From Cornus controversa (taxonomy: Eukaryota; Streptophyta; Magnoliopsida; Cornales; Cornaceae), in NCBI GenBank assembly GCA_026545225.1, contig CM048848.1:26576806-26640805 (forward strand): a stretch of 64,000 nucleotides of DNA, written 5' to 3'. The number at the start of each line of letters is the position of its first letter. Position 1 is the stretch's first letter. Positions 34,606 to 46,052 of the stretch are shown here, piece by piece. The position numbers and the translations under genes were made by a program. The notes under the pieces were generated by a model. That model was not told where the DNA came from, searched no databases, and saw nothing but the letters and a program-made list of their open reading frames with translations.

Positions 34606-35560
34606 TGCTATTCGACAAATTCCCTCCTATGCTAAATTTTTGAAGGACTTGTGCACTCAAAAGCGCAAATCTAGGAATAATGCTCCTAAGAAAGTCCTCT
34701 TAACTGAGCACATAAGCTCCATTTTCCAACACCAAGCCCCTCCTAAATTCAAAGATCCGGGTGCTCCGACCATTTCGTGCACCATCGGAAATCAATCTTT
34801 TGAAAAGGCACTTCTTGATTTAGGGGCTAGTGTCAATTTGCTTCCATTCTCAGTTTACCAACAACTAGGTTTGGGAGAACTCAAGCATACCACGATTGTG
34901 TTGCAACTCGCCGACCGCTCGGTGAAGCAACCACGTGGCATAATTGAGGATGTAACCATTCAAGTGGACAAATTCTACTTTCCGGTGGACTTCATAGTCC
35001 TTGACACAGAACCAGTCCAAAATCCAAATCAACATATTCCTATCATTCTAGGTCGTCCATTTTTGGCCACGGCAAACGCTTGCGTTAATTGCCATACCGG
35101 AGTGATGGACATCTCTTTCGGGAATATGAAAGTCCGCTTGAACATCTTCAATGCTTCCCACCACACATCCGAAGACGAAAGTGAGTGCTTTTGTGTCGAT
35201 ATAGTGGAAGACCTTGTTCAAGAAGCACTTTCTTCTATTCTTTCCAAGGATCCTTTTGAGGCATGCCTAAATCACTTCAACTATGATGATTTTGACATTG
35301 AGCAATCTATTTGTGAAGTCAACTCAATGCTCGATGCCACTACTGTCATGGATGTGCCTAATTGGAGAGTTCCTAGAGACCCCTTTCCTCCGTTGGTTAA
35401 TTCTGTCGCTCCCCACGGAGTGGTGGAATTGAAGGACTTGAAAGACGGCTCGTTGTTCAAAGTAAACGGGCAGCACTTAAAAGTATGCGTGGATGACCAA
35501 GTTACCACCGAATACGTGGATGTCATCACTTTGATGGATCCCGTATATTTTGACTCGTGA
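34508..35560 (+). pseudogene. Element D protease fused to integrase C-terminus (RT, RNase H, IN core deleted)
   Basis: The frame carries the end of gag (FKQVKINLPLLDAIRQIPSY), the aspartic protease (ALLDLGASVNLLPF; IILGRPFLATANACVN) and the linker up to MLDATTVMDVPNWRVPRDPF. It then passes without a stop into NSVAPHGVVELKDLKDGSLF, KVNGQHLKV and ITLMDPVYF, which is the C-terminal tail of Athila integrase. In element A the linker instead continues into RT. More than 3 kb of pol has been removed, with an in-frame join near 35395. The element can make at most Gag and protease and would depend on another copy for RT and integrase. Confidence 0.82.
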
Positions 35561-35734
35561 GCCGATCCGAACGTCATGCCATAGACGTGTAAGGTGGCGT
35601 AGCCATGGTAGCTATCATGCATCCATGATGTCCCTTTAATCCAAGTTAAATGTAGTATCTAAGCAATTTAGTATCTAAGTTCCAAAGGTCCAAGTCCCTG
35701 AAGCATAACTCAAACTGACTGTTTTTGAGCATCT

Positions 35735-36095
35735 CGATCGATCGAAACCAAGATCTCGATCAATCGAGATTTTGATTGATCGAGATTTTGGTCTCGATTG
35801 ATCGAAATATTGTAGAGAGTTTGAGAAGTCCAAAAGTCCCGAGAGGTAGTATTCTTCGATAGCACTTCGATTGGTCTTCAATCGATCGAAAATTTCGATT
35901 GATCGAAGTGAAATTTCGATTGATCGAGAGAAAATTTTGATTGATCGAATTAAAAGTCTCGATTCATGGAATAAGTCTCGATTGATCGAAGAAGGAATTT
36001 TGATCGATCGAAGCTGATCTCGATTGATCGAAGTGGGATTTCAATCAATCAAAATCTCGATCAATCGAGATGCACATCTCGATTAATCGAGATGC
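35735..36095. repeat. Array of TCGATTGATCGA-type motifs in element D
   Basis: About fifteen degenerate copies of a near-palindromic 12-16-base motif (TCTCGATTGATCGAAAT and variants) in both orientations, spaced 15-30 bases. The same motif clusters in both LTRs of this element. It lies between the pol remnant and the env-position ORF. Confidence 0.85.
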
Positions 36096-36099
36096 ACGC

Positions 36100-36758
36100 G
36101 ATGCCTGCACGTGAGCTGAAATCTTATTTAAACTGTTGGGCTTCCCTCTCATTTCCACAAACCATCCGACTTCCTTCTCTTCTCCGAGCGATCCAGAGAT
36201 TCCCCGAGCACCATTCCGCACATTATCTTCCATCGCCGATCATCCACCGCCGTTCGACATAGTCCGAGACCGCCGCTAGCACTCGCACGCTCTTCTCTTC
36301 GCGGCTGCGAGTTGGGTTTTCACCTTCGTGTGCCATTCATCTTCTTCACCTTGAGGTAAGTGATGCATGGCTACATTTTGCGTACTTTCTCACTATTTTT
36401 GATAGTTCTACGGTGTAATAAACATATACAGTTGATGTTGGGTTAGATGGGTGCATTTGCGATGTTCGTAATGGGATTTTGCGGGTTTCGGGGGGTGGGA
36501 ATTCATGTAGGAGTGAGATTTGGCATTCTTTTTGTTTCAAATGCTTAGTGTACGGTTTGTAACCGCAGCATCTTCGTTTCGGTTGCATCCACTTACACTG
36601 CCTCTTTGAGAGCGATTCTTTTTTAATTCCTGTCAGCACCATGGACTAGGACCTCATTTTCATTTTTATTCTTTTATTTTCATTTTTAGTTTAGTATTCC
36701 TTTTATTTTTTGTTTATTTACGTAATTTTTGGAATAAAGTGCAAACCGCTCCGAGATC
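36100..36758 (+). promoter_or_regulatory. Leader with likely intron upstream of the env-position ORF
   Basis: A GC-richer leader (36170-36350) ends in CTTGAG followed by GTAAGTG (donor at 36356). A pyrimidine-rich stretch ends in CATTTTTAG (acceptor at 36689). The ATG of the next ORF is at 36759. This would fit a spliced or separately initiated transcript for the third ORF. No upstream TATA box is obvious. Confidence 0.45.
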
Positions 36759-37790
36759 ATGGTGAGGGTGAAGAATGCACCCGGTGCAGTTAGAGACGTG
36801 CCCGGGCGAGTCTTCCGGTCTCGGAAGTTTCACCCGGAGCATATATTTGACTTGAGAGAGTTCGAGAAGCGTCCCGACAGCGCGTGGACTGTCGCCGAGC
36901 TCAGGAGGCGTTTCCTCGACCGACTATGTGTGCCTCCCATTGATGTGGCACACGAGCGCTTAGTGCAGGTCTTCTACGAGCGCATGACCTACTCCTGCAC
37001 AGCGCTGGACACATTAGAGACAGTCGTGGGCACCACGACGATTACGATTACGCCGAGCCGAATTGCGCAGATGCTCGGCATCCCTCACCAGCAGCCACCA
37101 GATATGGTTGACCAGGACGGTCAACCGCTTTTCAGGGCCGCACTTCCAGTAGACTCGACACTGTTTTCCATCGTGATGGACATGTGTGGCGGGGCGTTTA
37201 CCACGTCCAGTCACAATTTCACATCCAAATCGATGTGCCCGAGCAGATTGTGGTTCCTGGACACCGTTCTCATCAAGAACGCGTGTCCCTTGCAGCACGT
37301 GGCAGAGCGTAGGGGCGACCTCCTCCGTTGCCTTTATTCTTTCCACACGGGCACATGGTTTTCTATCCCATCACTGATCTGGGGGCAGATGTTCAAGGTC
37401 TGGGACGGCATCGTGAACAAGAGGATGCGGCGAGCAGCGAGCTGGCGGCTTCCCTTTCCTTTCCTGGTCGCCGCTTTTCTTAGTCATGCCAGTATACCGG
37501 TCAGTGATACTGACATCTAGTTGGCACCGCCCGCCCGCTTCACATCTTCTCACTGGGAGCGGGTGAGGCGACACTTAGAGCGACAGGACCACCAGGGCGA
37601 TCCTCCAGACGATGTAGATATGGATGCCCCGGTGGAGATGGAGGAGGGAGAGCCTGCAGGAGATGCGTCCGATGATGAGGAGTCGGAGGAGGAGGAGATG
37701 GATATTACTGCAGAGCGGCATGACATCTTAGCGACTGGCTACTCCTGCCTGGCGGCTGACGTAGAGCGGCTCCAGCAGGGTTTTGATTAG
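36759..37790 (+). pseudogene. Env-position ORF of element D (plant transposon protein domain)
   Basis: The frame 36759-37520 (253 codons) starts MVRVKNAPGAVRDVPGRVF and contains RKFHPEHIFDLREFEK, VAHERLVQVFYERMTYS, ITPSRIAQMLGIP and WFLDTVLIKNACPLQH. This resembles the third-ORF domain found downstream of pol in Athila-type elements, sometimes called env-like or a putative plant transposon protein. After a TAG at 37518 the same frame runs on for 89 codons with an acidic stretch (DDEESEEEEMDI), then stops again at 37788; a proline-rich remnant continues to about 37982. No signal peptide or clear membrane segment is visible. Its GC content is far above its surroundings. Confidence 0.65.
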
Positions 37791-37982
37791 CACGTCCAAG
37801 TGACGTAGAGTCAGTTGGAGGGCATTCGTTCGGACATTTCTTCTCTGGCACAGGGTCAGAGGGCGATTCTAGATGAGTTTCGAGCCTTCCGGCAGGACCT
37901 GCAGTTCCTATTTGCAGGACGAGCTTCCACCTCCACTTCTGCTCCCACCGAGCTTCCACCACCGCCACCCGCCCTCGAGTAG

Positions 37983-39790
37983 CTGCTTTTATTTGTCTTT
38001 TCTGTTTTACTTTCTGTATTTTTCGTTCTTTATGTTTCATAGGCCATGTTGGCCATGTTTTTTTTTCCTTTTTAGTTTTTATGAGTATTCCAGATGCATG
38101 TACGATTTGTACTGAACTCATTTTATATATTTATGGAATACAGTTATCTTTTCTTTTATACCATGTCTTATCTTTACTGTCTGTATTTTTGCTTTCTGTC
38201 AATATATCTGTTCTCTATACTTTGACTATGTATGTAGTACCACTTGCCTAATTGTTATATGCGATTCAGTTGATGATTTCCGTTTATTACAGCCTGGTTT
38301 AAATTCCCAATACCGTTGAGATTGCTTCAACGTAGTATGGCGGTAATAAAGAAAGGCAGCCCCTTTGCATGCTATACGTTAGCGTGCCTGGATAGTCAAT
38401 ATCTTATCGCATAGACCTCTTAGACAATTGGGAAACACCAGTTCAGACCCTTAGATATGCAGTGATCTTGGCAGTGTTTCTTTGTGCATACTTATTTTTT
38501 TATTATTATGCTCTTTTCATATACTTTTTGTTCCTTTTAATGCTCGTGGTATCCAGTTGGTGTTCTATGCAGGTTTTTCTTATTTGCAGGATGACCGCTG
38601 CTGTGGAATACCATTTTTGTTGCATTCTGCAATCCCGGTAACTTCTTTCCTTGTCCTTCTTGTCCAAGCATTGAGGACAATGTTGCATATAAGTTTGGGG
38701 GTGCGGTATGCTATACCACTTGCATATGCATGCAATGTTCAGTCTTAGTATTGAGTGTCATTGTAGAGCAGTTTTTCTTGATAATTTTGCATGCTTGCTA
38801 TGATGTCTTGCTTTTTAAAGGAAGATCATTCGAATAAAGGTCCGAGGTAAATGCAGCAGGTAATTAAGAACTTTAACATTGTAAATACCCGCACTTTTGC
38901 AAGCTATATAGTAGGCTAGAACGGTCTACATTTTTGTCTAAATATGAGCACGTATAGTTCTTGCCCTAAATTTGTCCTTAACCGCACAAATTCGCACACA
39001 TGCATTTTAAATTGTGGGGTATAAGTCTGAGGGAGAATTTTGTAAATTTCTGTTTTTATCTGAACAACTTAAAGAATATGTTCTTTCGGTTGTTGTAAAA
39101 AAAATAAAAAAATAAAAAAAAAAAGAGAAAAATTTGCAATAAGCCTTCTCACTCAATAAACCGGATCTCTATGCCTCAAAGCAGGGAGTATTCGCGTAAA
39201 AGTGTGCAAGGTTGAGCAGTAATAAGCGGGTGGCTTGCTTAAGCTCACCATCTTGTAAGCTCGGTTATTAAGTCCGAGGGGTGTTTCTTCACCTAATGCC
39301 CTAAAACCAATTGGTTTGGGAGTCATTGGCCCAATGCCGCTACATGGGCTTACAAGAAAGCAAAAAGAGCTAAGAATTGCACGGTCATCCGCACATGAGC
39401 AATCATGAATGTTTTGTGATAATGAACAACGGTGTTGAGCGTTTTCAATGAGTTTTTCTCTTAAAAACAGATTTGTTCGTTTTCTTCTCCAAGTATGACA
39501 AAAGCCGCGCGTTAGAATGCATGTTCACTTTTCAAAGAGGATTTTGGGGTCGGAATTGATATGTTTGTTCGGACTGGCCATTATGTGGGGACCGTCGTTT
39601 ACTTGTAGCTTGAGAAAGTCTATTTTTGCTAATGACCACATAGTTCTGTAATACTTGTTGCATTTGCCAATTGAGAAATGAACGGATGATCGCCCTTTAT
39701 CTAGTTGATGACTGAGCATGATTAAACTTTTGTATAAGATAGTTAATTTCATTTTTGTAATATTGCATTGCTAAGGGACTAGCAATATGT
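37983..39790. other. Element D 3' untranslated region
   Basis: Non-coding sequence between the third ORF and the 3' LTR, with an A-rich run at 39097-39127. No ORF here is supported. Confidence 0.6.
38691..38703 (+). other. Internal polypurine-tract-like site
   Basis: AAGTTTGGGGGTG is identical to the 13 bases directly before the 3' LTR (39791-39803), and is preceded by ATTGAGGACAATGTTGCATA, a context often found before Athila/Tat polypurine tracts. Confidence 0.6.
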
Positions 39791-39803
39791 AAGTTTGGGG
39801 GTG
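39791..39803 (+). other. Polypurine tract of element D
   Basis: AAGTTTGGGGGTG directly precedes the LTR start TGATAAGTGTTC (39804). Confidence 0.8.
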
Positions 39804-41227
39804 TGATAAGTGTTCAATTCTATGCATTTGAACCCTCTTTATTGCATATGTTAATTCCATTTTTGCGTTTACCGAGTTATGTTTACGGTATTTTTGTGTT
39901 TTTGATGTTTTGCAGGTCTTGGAGTAAATGGAGCAAAGTTTGAGGCTTTTTGCAGTTCAAGAGAAAAATCAGAAATTGCAGCCAAAGGCATTTCGATCAA
40001 TCGAGATGTTGATCTCGATTAATCGAAATCTCGATTGATCGAGATTTCATTTCGATTGATCGAAATCTCAATCAATCGAGATCCAATCTCGATTGATCGA
40101 GATTCTGCAGAACCCACTTGGCCACTTGCTCACCTGCTCTCCCACTTGCAACAAAATCCCCCTTTTTGCACGACTTAGGGGGATTGTCTGACTTGAACAA
40201 GACTCTTGGGGACCTTCTTGATATAATAGATATATATATTGATATATATATATATATATATGGTGGGCCCCAAGGTTGAAAAAGGAGCCTTAAAGCACAA
40301 AATAGCCACATACCTCTCATCTCTCACAACACACATCAGACCATCAAGAGGAGAGACTTTCGGGAGAGAGGAGAAGAAGCTAAACCAGACCAAGAAGCTT
40401 CATCTTCTCCATCAATGGAAGAGTGCAAGGCAACCATGAGCAACTAACTCTTCTACTAGGGTGTTGGTTTCAACCCCTAGCCATGTAAACTTGTTCCTTC
40501 TTGTAGCACTTGGGATTTGTAATTAAATGTTGATTATTTAGCCTAGTGATCATGTACACTAATACATTTCTTATATATATTCATTTGATATGGAGTTTAT
40601 TCTTGTCTTAGAGTAGATTTTGTCATTTGAATGCACAACGTTTGCATATTCCACAAGAAGTGCAAATGATGGCTAAATAATGGTGTTTAAATGAATGTGT
40701 GATGTTTGCTTGTATAGACCATGCCAAGACAAGGTAGGTTGGATGCATGTAGGGTTCTCTTAGAGAGTAGGGCAATTAGGTAGTTAGTTAGGTTGAAGAG
40801 CTATGCTTGTTGAAGATGGATTATGATAGGTTAAGCACACACATTGATCTTTTGATATGTCATTGAGGTCACAAGCCTAATGACATTGTTAGGCATTTAA
40901 TTAATGAATCCCATGCTTGCTACACTTATGAACATGTGAATGGCTAGAGGTGGAAACCAACCCTGGTACTCTTTCCCATCCTTTACCTTTTAAATTTATT
41001 GTCATTACATTCATGCAATAGTTTATAAACAAAAATTCAAAAACTGTTTTTAGGATTAAAGTAGAATTAATCTTTCTTTAAGACAATTGCGACTAGTCCT
41101 CGTGGGATCGATACCCTCTATATAGAACCGTATCTACAAAGATTCGTGCTCTTGCGAGTGGTTAAATTATATTTTGATAAAAAGGGCAAAATTAAGCTTA
41201 CAATAAAATTTAGTTCTGACCATATCA
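39804..41227 (+). repeat. 3' LTR of element D
   Basis: 1,424 bases from TGATAAGTG to GACCATATCA. Nearly identical to 31106-32500 and complete at its start. Confidence 0.9.
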
Positions 41228-41469
41228 CATATGAGCATCCTTTTAGCACTTTGGGTCCTATATGCTGGATGTCTATCATTCAAGTAGTCCTGCACAATCG
41301 CAATTGCCATCATCTATCTCATATTACAAAGAAATCTAGGAGCAAAAATGAAGGAAATTAATGGTTAGATAGATTTAACTTAAGCTCTTTTCCTGATAAT
41401 TTTTATTAAAAAAAAACCGATTTAATTGAAACTAAAATTTTCGATTTAATTGAAACTACAATTAAAGAG

Positions 41470-41690
41470 CCTAATAAAGAAAGGATCTGATCGGGATGTT
41501 TTCAAATTATTTCCACTGGTCAAGGATGATGAGGAAATGGTGGGGGCACCGCCATCAGAAGTACCAGATAAGGGATCGAGTGAATGAAATAACACTTTGG
41601 TGGGTTACTTTATTGATCATCGTCTGCCTTACCTTGTAGTGAGTTCTGTAGTGTATAAACTATGGGGAAACCTCATATTATAAACTATGT
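41470..41690 (+). pseudogene. LINE ORF1 fragment (DUF4283-like)
   Basis: The translation includes VKDDEEMVGAPPSEVP, a stop and NTLVGYFIDHRLPYLVVSSV then YKLWGNL, which resembles the start of the DUF4283 domain of plant L1-type ORF1 proteins (VGYF..KRLPF..V...W). It ends abruptly. It is in the same orientation as the other LINE fragments. Confidence 0.5.
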
Positions 41691-42952
41691 TTAAATATTG
41701 TATATACCAAAAAAGCTTAATAGGAAACCTCGTCTCAATAACTGAACCACTAACTGTAAATATCTTTATACAAGTAAGAACATATATTATTCAATTTTAT
41801 ACAAACTAAACTGGCATGAAATGAGATGATTAGTTGACTGGCCTGAAAAGAAAAATATTTTGACACAGAAACTTAAAAAGAGGAAAGCAGACAATAATAA
41901 ACATAAACACTCAACACACATATATACAGTTATACACATGTACATATGCATTTAACAGTGGATTTTATGATAAATTTACCTTTTGCAGTGGAATCAGAGA
42001 GACAGAGTTTATTGGAATCCCAAAGTGTCTGCGTTAGAGGCCTCTCGTGAATTTCAAACCCTAAAAATCCAACAAACAAACAAAAAAAAAACCAAGGAAA
42101 TTAAACCCAAAACCAATTACAATATCTGAAAATATTGAGAAAAAATCCTGTTTATTTGATCAGGAAACAGGGGAAAAGAGAAGAAATTTTACTCACACTA
42201 CACGTTGTTTAGTTAGCTCTAAAGAAAACATAAAATTGAACTTCAGCACTAACTTGTACGAAATTGAACATGAGGGAAAACTAGCTCCCATTATTTTTTC
42301 GCTAATTAGTTCCCATTTTCTTAATTAGTTTCAATTTCTTAGCATCCAAACGAAATGAGAACAGTCAAAGAGAAACTCACATAAAGCTATCTCTCTTCCA
42401 TTACCATCACTAACTGAGTATCTAGCAGAGACACCACATAGGGACTAAGAAGAGTTTGATTACTAGAACAGTTGTAATAGTTCCTACTTCCTACACCAAA
42501 TTCAGATAGGAGCTTCTTCCTTCATAGATGATCACATTTATGAAGATAACAATTCTTCGCGTGTATGACGTGATCTTTGGTCAACTAGGTTAAGTCTTTA
42601 AACAAAGCCAGTATTTGGAAGATACATGAAACTTAGGCCTTAATACATAATGCAACATAAGACACAAGACAAATCATTAACAAGACAGTTGTATGGGCTG
42701 AAAATTTTAAATCTCATGTTTCGGAGTGTGGAAAGCACATTAGACACCTGCTTTCGATTGGATCACATCAGACTGGAACCACACTTCTAACCTTAAAACT
42801 TCCAAGGTCAAAATCATTTAAAGTTTCAATTAAAATATAGATAGATACTATATAAACATCTATAGCTGTTGATCAACCTATGATTACAGGAAAAAAGATG
42901 AAATGAAGATTAGGACAATAAACACAGCACGTGTTAACAATCTGAAAAAATC
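41691..42952. other. AT-rich spacer
   Basis: No gene, RNA or repeat structure was recognised. The missing N-terminal part of TNP2 was looked for here and not found. Confidence 0.55.
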
Positions 42953-44298
42953 ATGTTTCTTTCATACAGTGAAACACTAGTTCAGAAGATTACTTCTAGA
43001 GTTCAAAGCTGGACTAGCAACTACCTTTCCTTTGCTGGTGGGTTGCAATTAATCAGATCAGTTTTATTTTCGGCTCAAGTATATTGGGCTTCAATTTTTG
43101 TTTTGCCTAAGGCTGTTATGAAGGAGATTGCTGCGGTTATGAGGAAATTCTTGTGGAAAGGATCAGATTTGTCCAAGGGTGGAGAAAAGGTTTCTTGGCA
43201 AGGGGTTTGCACTCCAACAAATGAGGGAGGTTTGGGGGTGAAGGATGTGGTTACATGGAACAAGGCTGCTATGGCTAAGCATTTGTGGAGGGTGATCCAA
43301 CCACAATCTTCTTCTCTTTGGGTTCAGTGGGTAAAGCATCATTTACTAAGGAATAGAAATTTTTGGAGTGTGAATTTACCAACTGATTGCTCTTGGACTT
43401 GGAGGAAATTGTTGAAGTTAAGAAGTATGTGTAGGAAATATGTTCAATAATTTCATTATGGTATGATTATTGGCTTCCCTGTGGCCCTTTGTGTATGAAA
43501 TATAATAGGAGGATGCTCACTGATGCTAGATTGGGGGAACATGAAATGGTTGCTTCAGTTATTCAAAACGGGACTTGGGTGTGGCCTTCAACAAATACTC
43601 TGGAATGGATGGATTTAAGGGGAGGTATCCCTAATGAGTTGCAGCCTTGTGGTGGGCCGGATAAGATTATTTGGCAAACGAGTAGGGGTGAGTTTTCCAT
43701 TCAGGCTACTTGGGAAGATTTGAGGCAACATTGCAATAGAGTGGATTGGAATGAGATTGTGTGGTTTCCATCAAATATCCCTAAACATGCTTTTAATCTG
43801 TGGGTAATGATTCATAACAGAATTCGGACGCAGTAGCGGCTTATGCAATGGGGGGTTCTAAATTATGGCACCTGTGCGTTTTGTAGAAGCAGAGTGGAGG
43901 ATAGGGACCATCTTTTCTTTGAATGCAGTTTTACTAAGAGGCTGTGGAGGTCTATTTCAGTTAAGGGTGCTCTGCAATGGCCTGAGATCTGCTGGGAAAT
44001 TATGCTGCAGTGGGCTTGTTTAACTATTAAAGGGAAGACTATGGTTTAAGTGGTAAATAAACTGGTGTTTGCGGCTACTATATATGACATATGGCATGAG
44101 AGAAATAGGAGAATCTTTGAGGATGAATTTAGAACTTGGGAGAATATTAAGGCTGCTATTCTCTATGGGGTTAGATGCTAGCTGATGTCATCAAGGAATT
44201 GGCCAAGATCTACTATTAATCAATGGATTAGAATCGAATGGAGGCTGCCGGAGGAAATCTTTGTTCCATTATTTGTTGCTTTAGTTGGGGCTGTTTGA
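42953..44298 (+). pseudogene. LINE 1 ORF2 C-terminal part
   Basis: Shows the post-RT segment (ITSRVQSWTSNYLSFAGGLQ, MRKFLWKGSD, NKAAMAKHLWRVIQP), then the zf-RVT domain (FAATIYDIWHERNRRIFEDE, CAFCRSRVEDRDHLFFECSF). Frame breaks or stops lie at about 43448, 43834 and 44047. The protein is the LINE polyprotein that nicks DNA and reverse-transcribes its RNA; the catalytic parts are missing here. Confidence 0.85.
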
Positions 44299-45626
44299 GA
44301 AAGTATCTTGGGGGCTCGGTAAGAAGATTTATGGGGTTAAGTAGCATTTTGCAGGATGGTGGAATTCTGGAGGTTGAGCAGATGTTTTGATTCATGTTTT
44401 CAAAATTTCTATGTTGAGGATTTGCAGGTGCAACGAGGGGAGGTTAGCTGAGCGATGCTGGTGGGGGGGTTGGGATGTTGATTAATCCTGGCAGTTAGAT
44501 GATGGCCTGATATTTCGGATGTTGGAGGAATGGAGGAACAGGTACTATCACAAGGTTTGTGTGTTTTGTTTTTTCTATGCAAATTTGTGTTTGTTGTTGG
44601 GGCTTGGAGTATGCTTGTGTGCTGTGCATTTTTTTGTTTGTTGTGAAAGGTTGTGTTGGAGGGTGGTTGTTGGATTTGCTGGGTGTTATAGGATGGAGAA
44701 GGAGGTGGGTCAAGTACCATTTGGTATGTATGTTGGTAGGGTCATCAGGTTTGCAGTTCTCTAATCTGCAGAAATGGCTCAACAAACACATATTAGGAGT
44801 TCTTGCTGCAGATGCTGATTGTGTATACGTTGAGGGGATGTTGTGCATGTTATTATGCAATATGTGTTCAGCTTGTGGGGGAGAAATCAGAAGGAGCAGA
44901 AAGGAAAACAGGGGCTGTAGCTGTCTGTGGGAGCTAGGCTTGGTTCAGCCTGTGTACTGCAGAAGTGTTCTAAACTACAAGATTGCTGTAGCTGGGTATT
45001 TTTGATTGTGTATTCTACTATTGCTGTAGCTGGGTTTAATGTTGCGTGGGTTTGCTTTGATGGGGGGGTGTGCATATTATCATTCTGTGTTTCAGGTGGT
45101 GGGGGGAGCAGTTAGAAGGAGCTCAATATTGCTGGTTGGAGTGCTGGTTGCTAGCTTGGCAGTCAGGGAGGAGTGCATGCTCGGTGGGGGGTTTGTTTGC
45201 ATGTTCTGGCATCTGATGGTGAAATCAAACAGAAGATACAGGGGCTCTAAGTGGCTAAGGTACTGTTCCTGGACTAAAAGGAGTACATCAGAATTTACTC
45301 TGCATTTGCTATTTATGTGTCTCCTGATGGGCTATTGTGTTAGTTACTATGCTCGTCGGGGGAAGAAAAAAAATGGAATCCAGCATACACCAACTGTATT
45401 CGTTCTGCCTTATTCGTGGAGAAGGGGTATACTAATAGTTGTTTATGGTAGTAATATTCTTGTAGGACTAAGCTCTATGGGATATAGATTTCTTTTATGG
45501 ATTTTGTACTTATGGTGGATATGGGGATTCCACAGTTGTTCATCCCCCTTGGGGAATGCCTCAAGTTAACATGTATATTGACTTTGGATTTGAATCTTAA
45601 ATACTTACCTTTCAAAAAAAAAAAAA
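42953..45626 (+). mobile_element. L1-type LINE 1, 5'-truncated
   Basis: Begins inside the end of the RT domain, continues through the zf-RVT region and a long T/G-rich 3' untranslated region, and ends in 13 A residues (45614-45626). The 3' end resembles that of LINE 2 (TGGTGGRT..GGGGRTTCCAC..., CTTTCAAAA). 5' truncation with a poly(A) end is the mark of LINE insertion. No clear target duplication was found. Confidence 0.85.
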
Positions 45627-46049
45627 TGAACATGAATTTATCATAAATTTGTAAAAACAATTTGAATTGCATCACAATATTTTATTTTATAAATTTGTAA
45701 TAACAGTTGAATTATAGTTTCAATTTTGAACTATTCCATAATGAGATGAGGGAGCATTGCTTCAGGATTCTATGTCATTTACAAGCAATTTAGTAATTTT
45801 TAAATCTTAAAAACTTAAAGAGTGTTACTGCAAGCCAATCTTAAGAGCAATTTAGTAATTTGAAAGAGACATTTAATTGCCAGCTAAGTTAGCTAACTAT
45901 GGTTAGGCCGTTACCTTCACTTCAAAATAGTTCAGAAAATAATATTATTTTAGATGGTAATGGAAAATTTTTTTATAATCAAGGAAAGTTTTACACAATT
46001 AACTAATACAAAAATACACATCAAATATATAAAAAATAAATAATAAGAG
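45627..46049. other. AT-rich spacer between LINEs
   Basis: Nothing recognisable between the poly(A) of LINE 1 and the start of LINE 2 similarity. Confidence 0.6.
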
Positions 46050-46052
46050 GAG

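Larger units (their letters stand above)
31106..41227 (+). mobile_element. Young Athila-like retrotransposon D with RT/integrase-core deletion
   Basis: Plus-strand order: 5' LTR, tRNA-Asp primer site (32507), gag, protease fused to an integrase tail, a repeat array, an env-position ORF, polypurine tract (39791-39803) and 3' LTR. The LTRs differ by about seven substitutions and one microsatellite length change over ~1.39 kb (counted by eye), so insertion is recent. The 5' LTR lacks about its first 25 bases, and no matching 5-bp target duplication is seen, suggesting a small deletion at the left junction. It interrupts the CACTA TNP2 gene. Confidence 0.88.

Noticed and set aside
35735..36095. 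CRISPR-like array
   Set aside because: The motifs vary in sequence, orientation and spacing and lie in a plant retrotransposon; there are no uniform spacers or cas genes.
37014..37577. Minus-strand frames of 110 and 67 codons
   Set aside because: They are shadows of the GC-rich third ORF on the plus strand.
44519..45569. Several overlapping plus-strand frames of 80-176 codons as genes
   Set aside because: They lie in the 3' untranslated region of LINE 1, overlap in different frames and are rich in residues that T/G-rich DNA encodes by chance.
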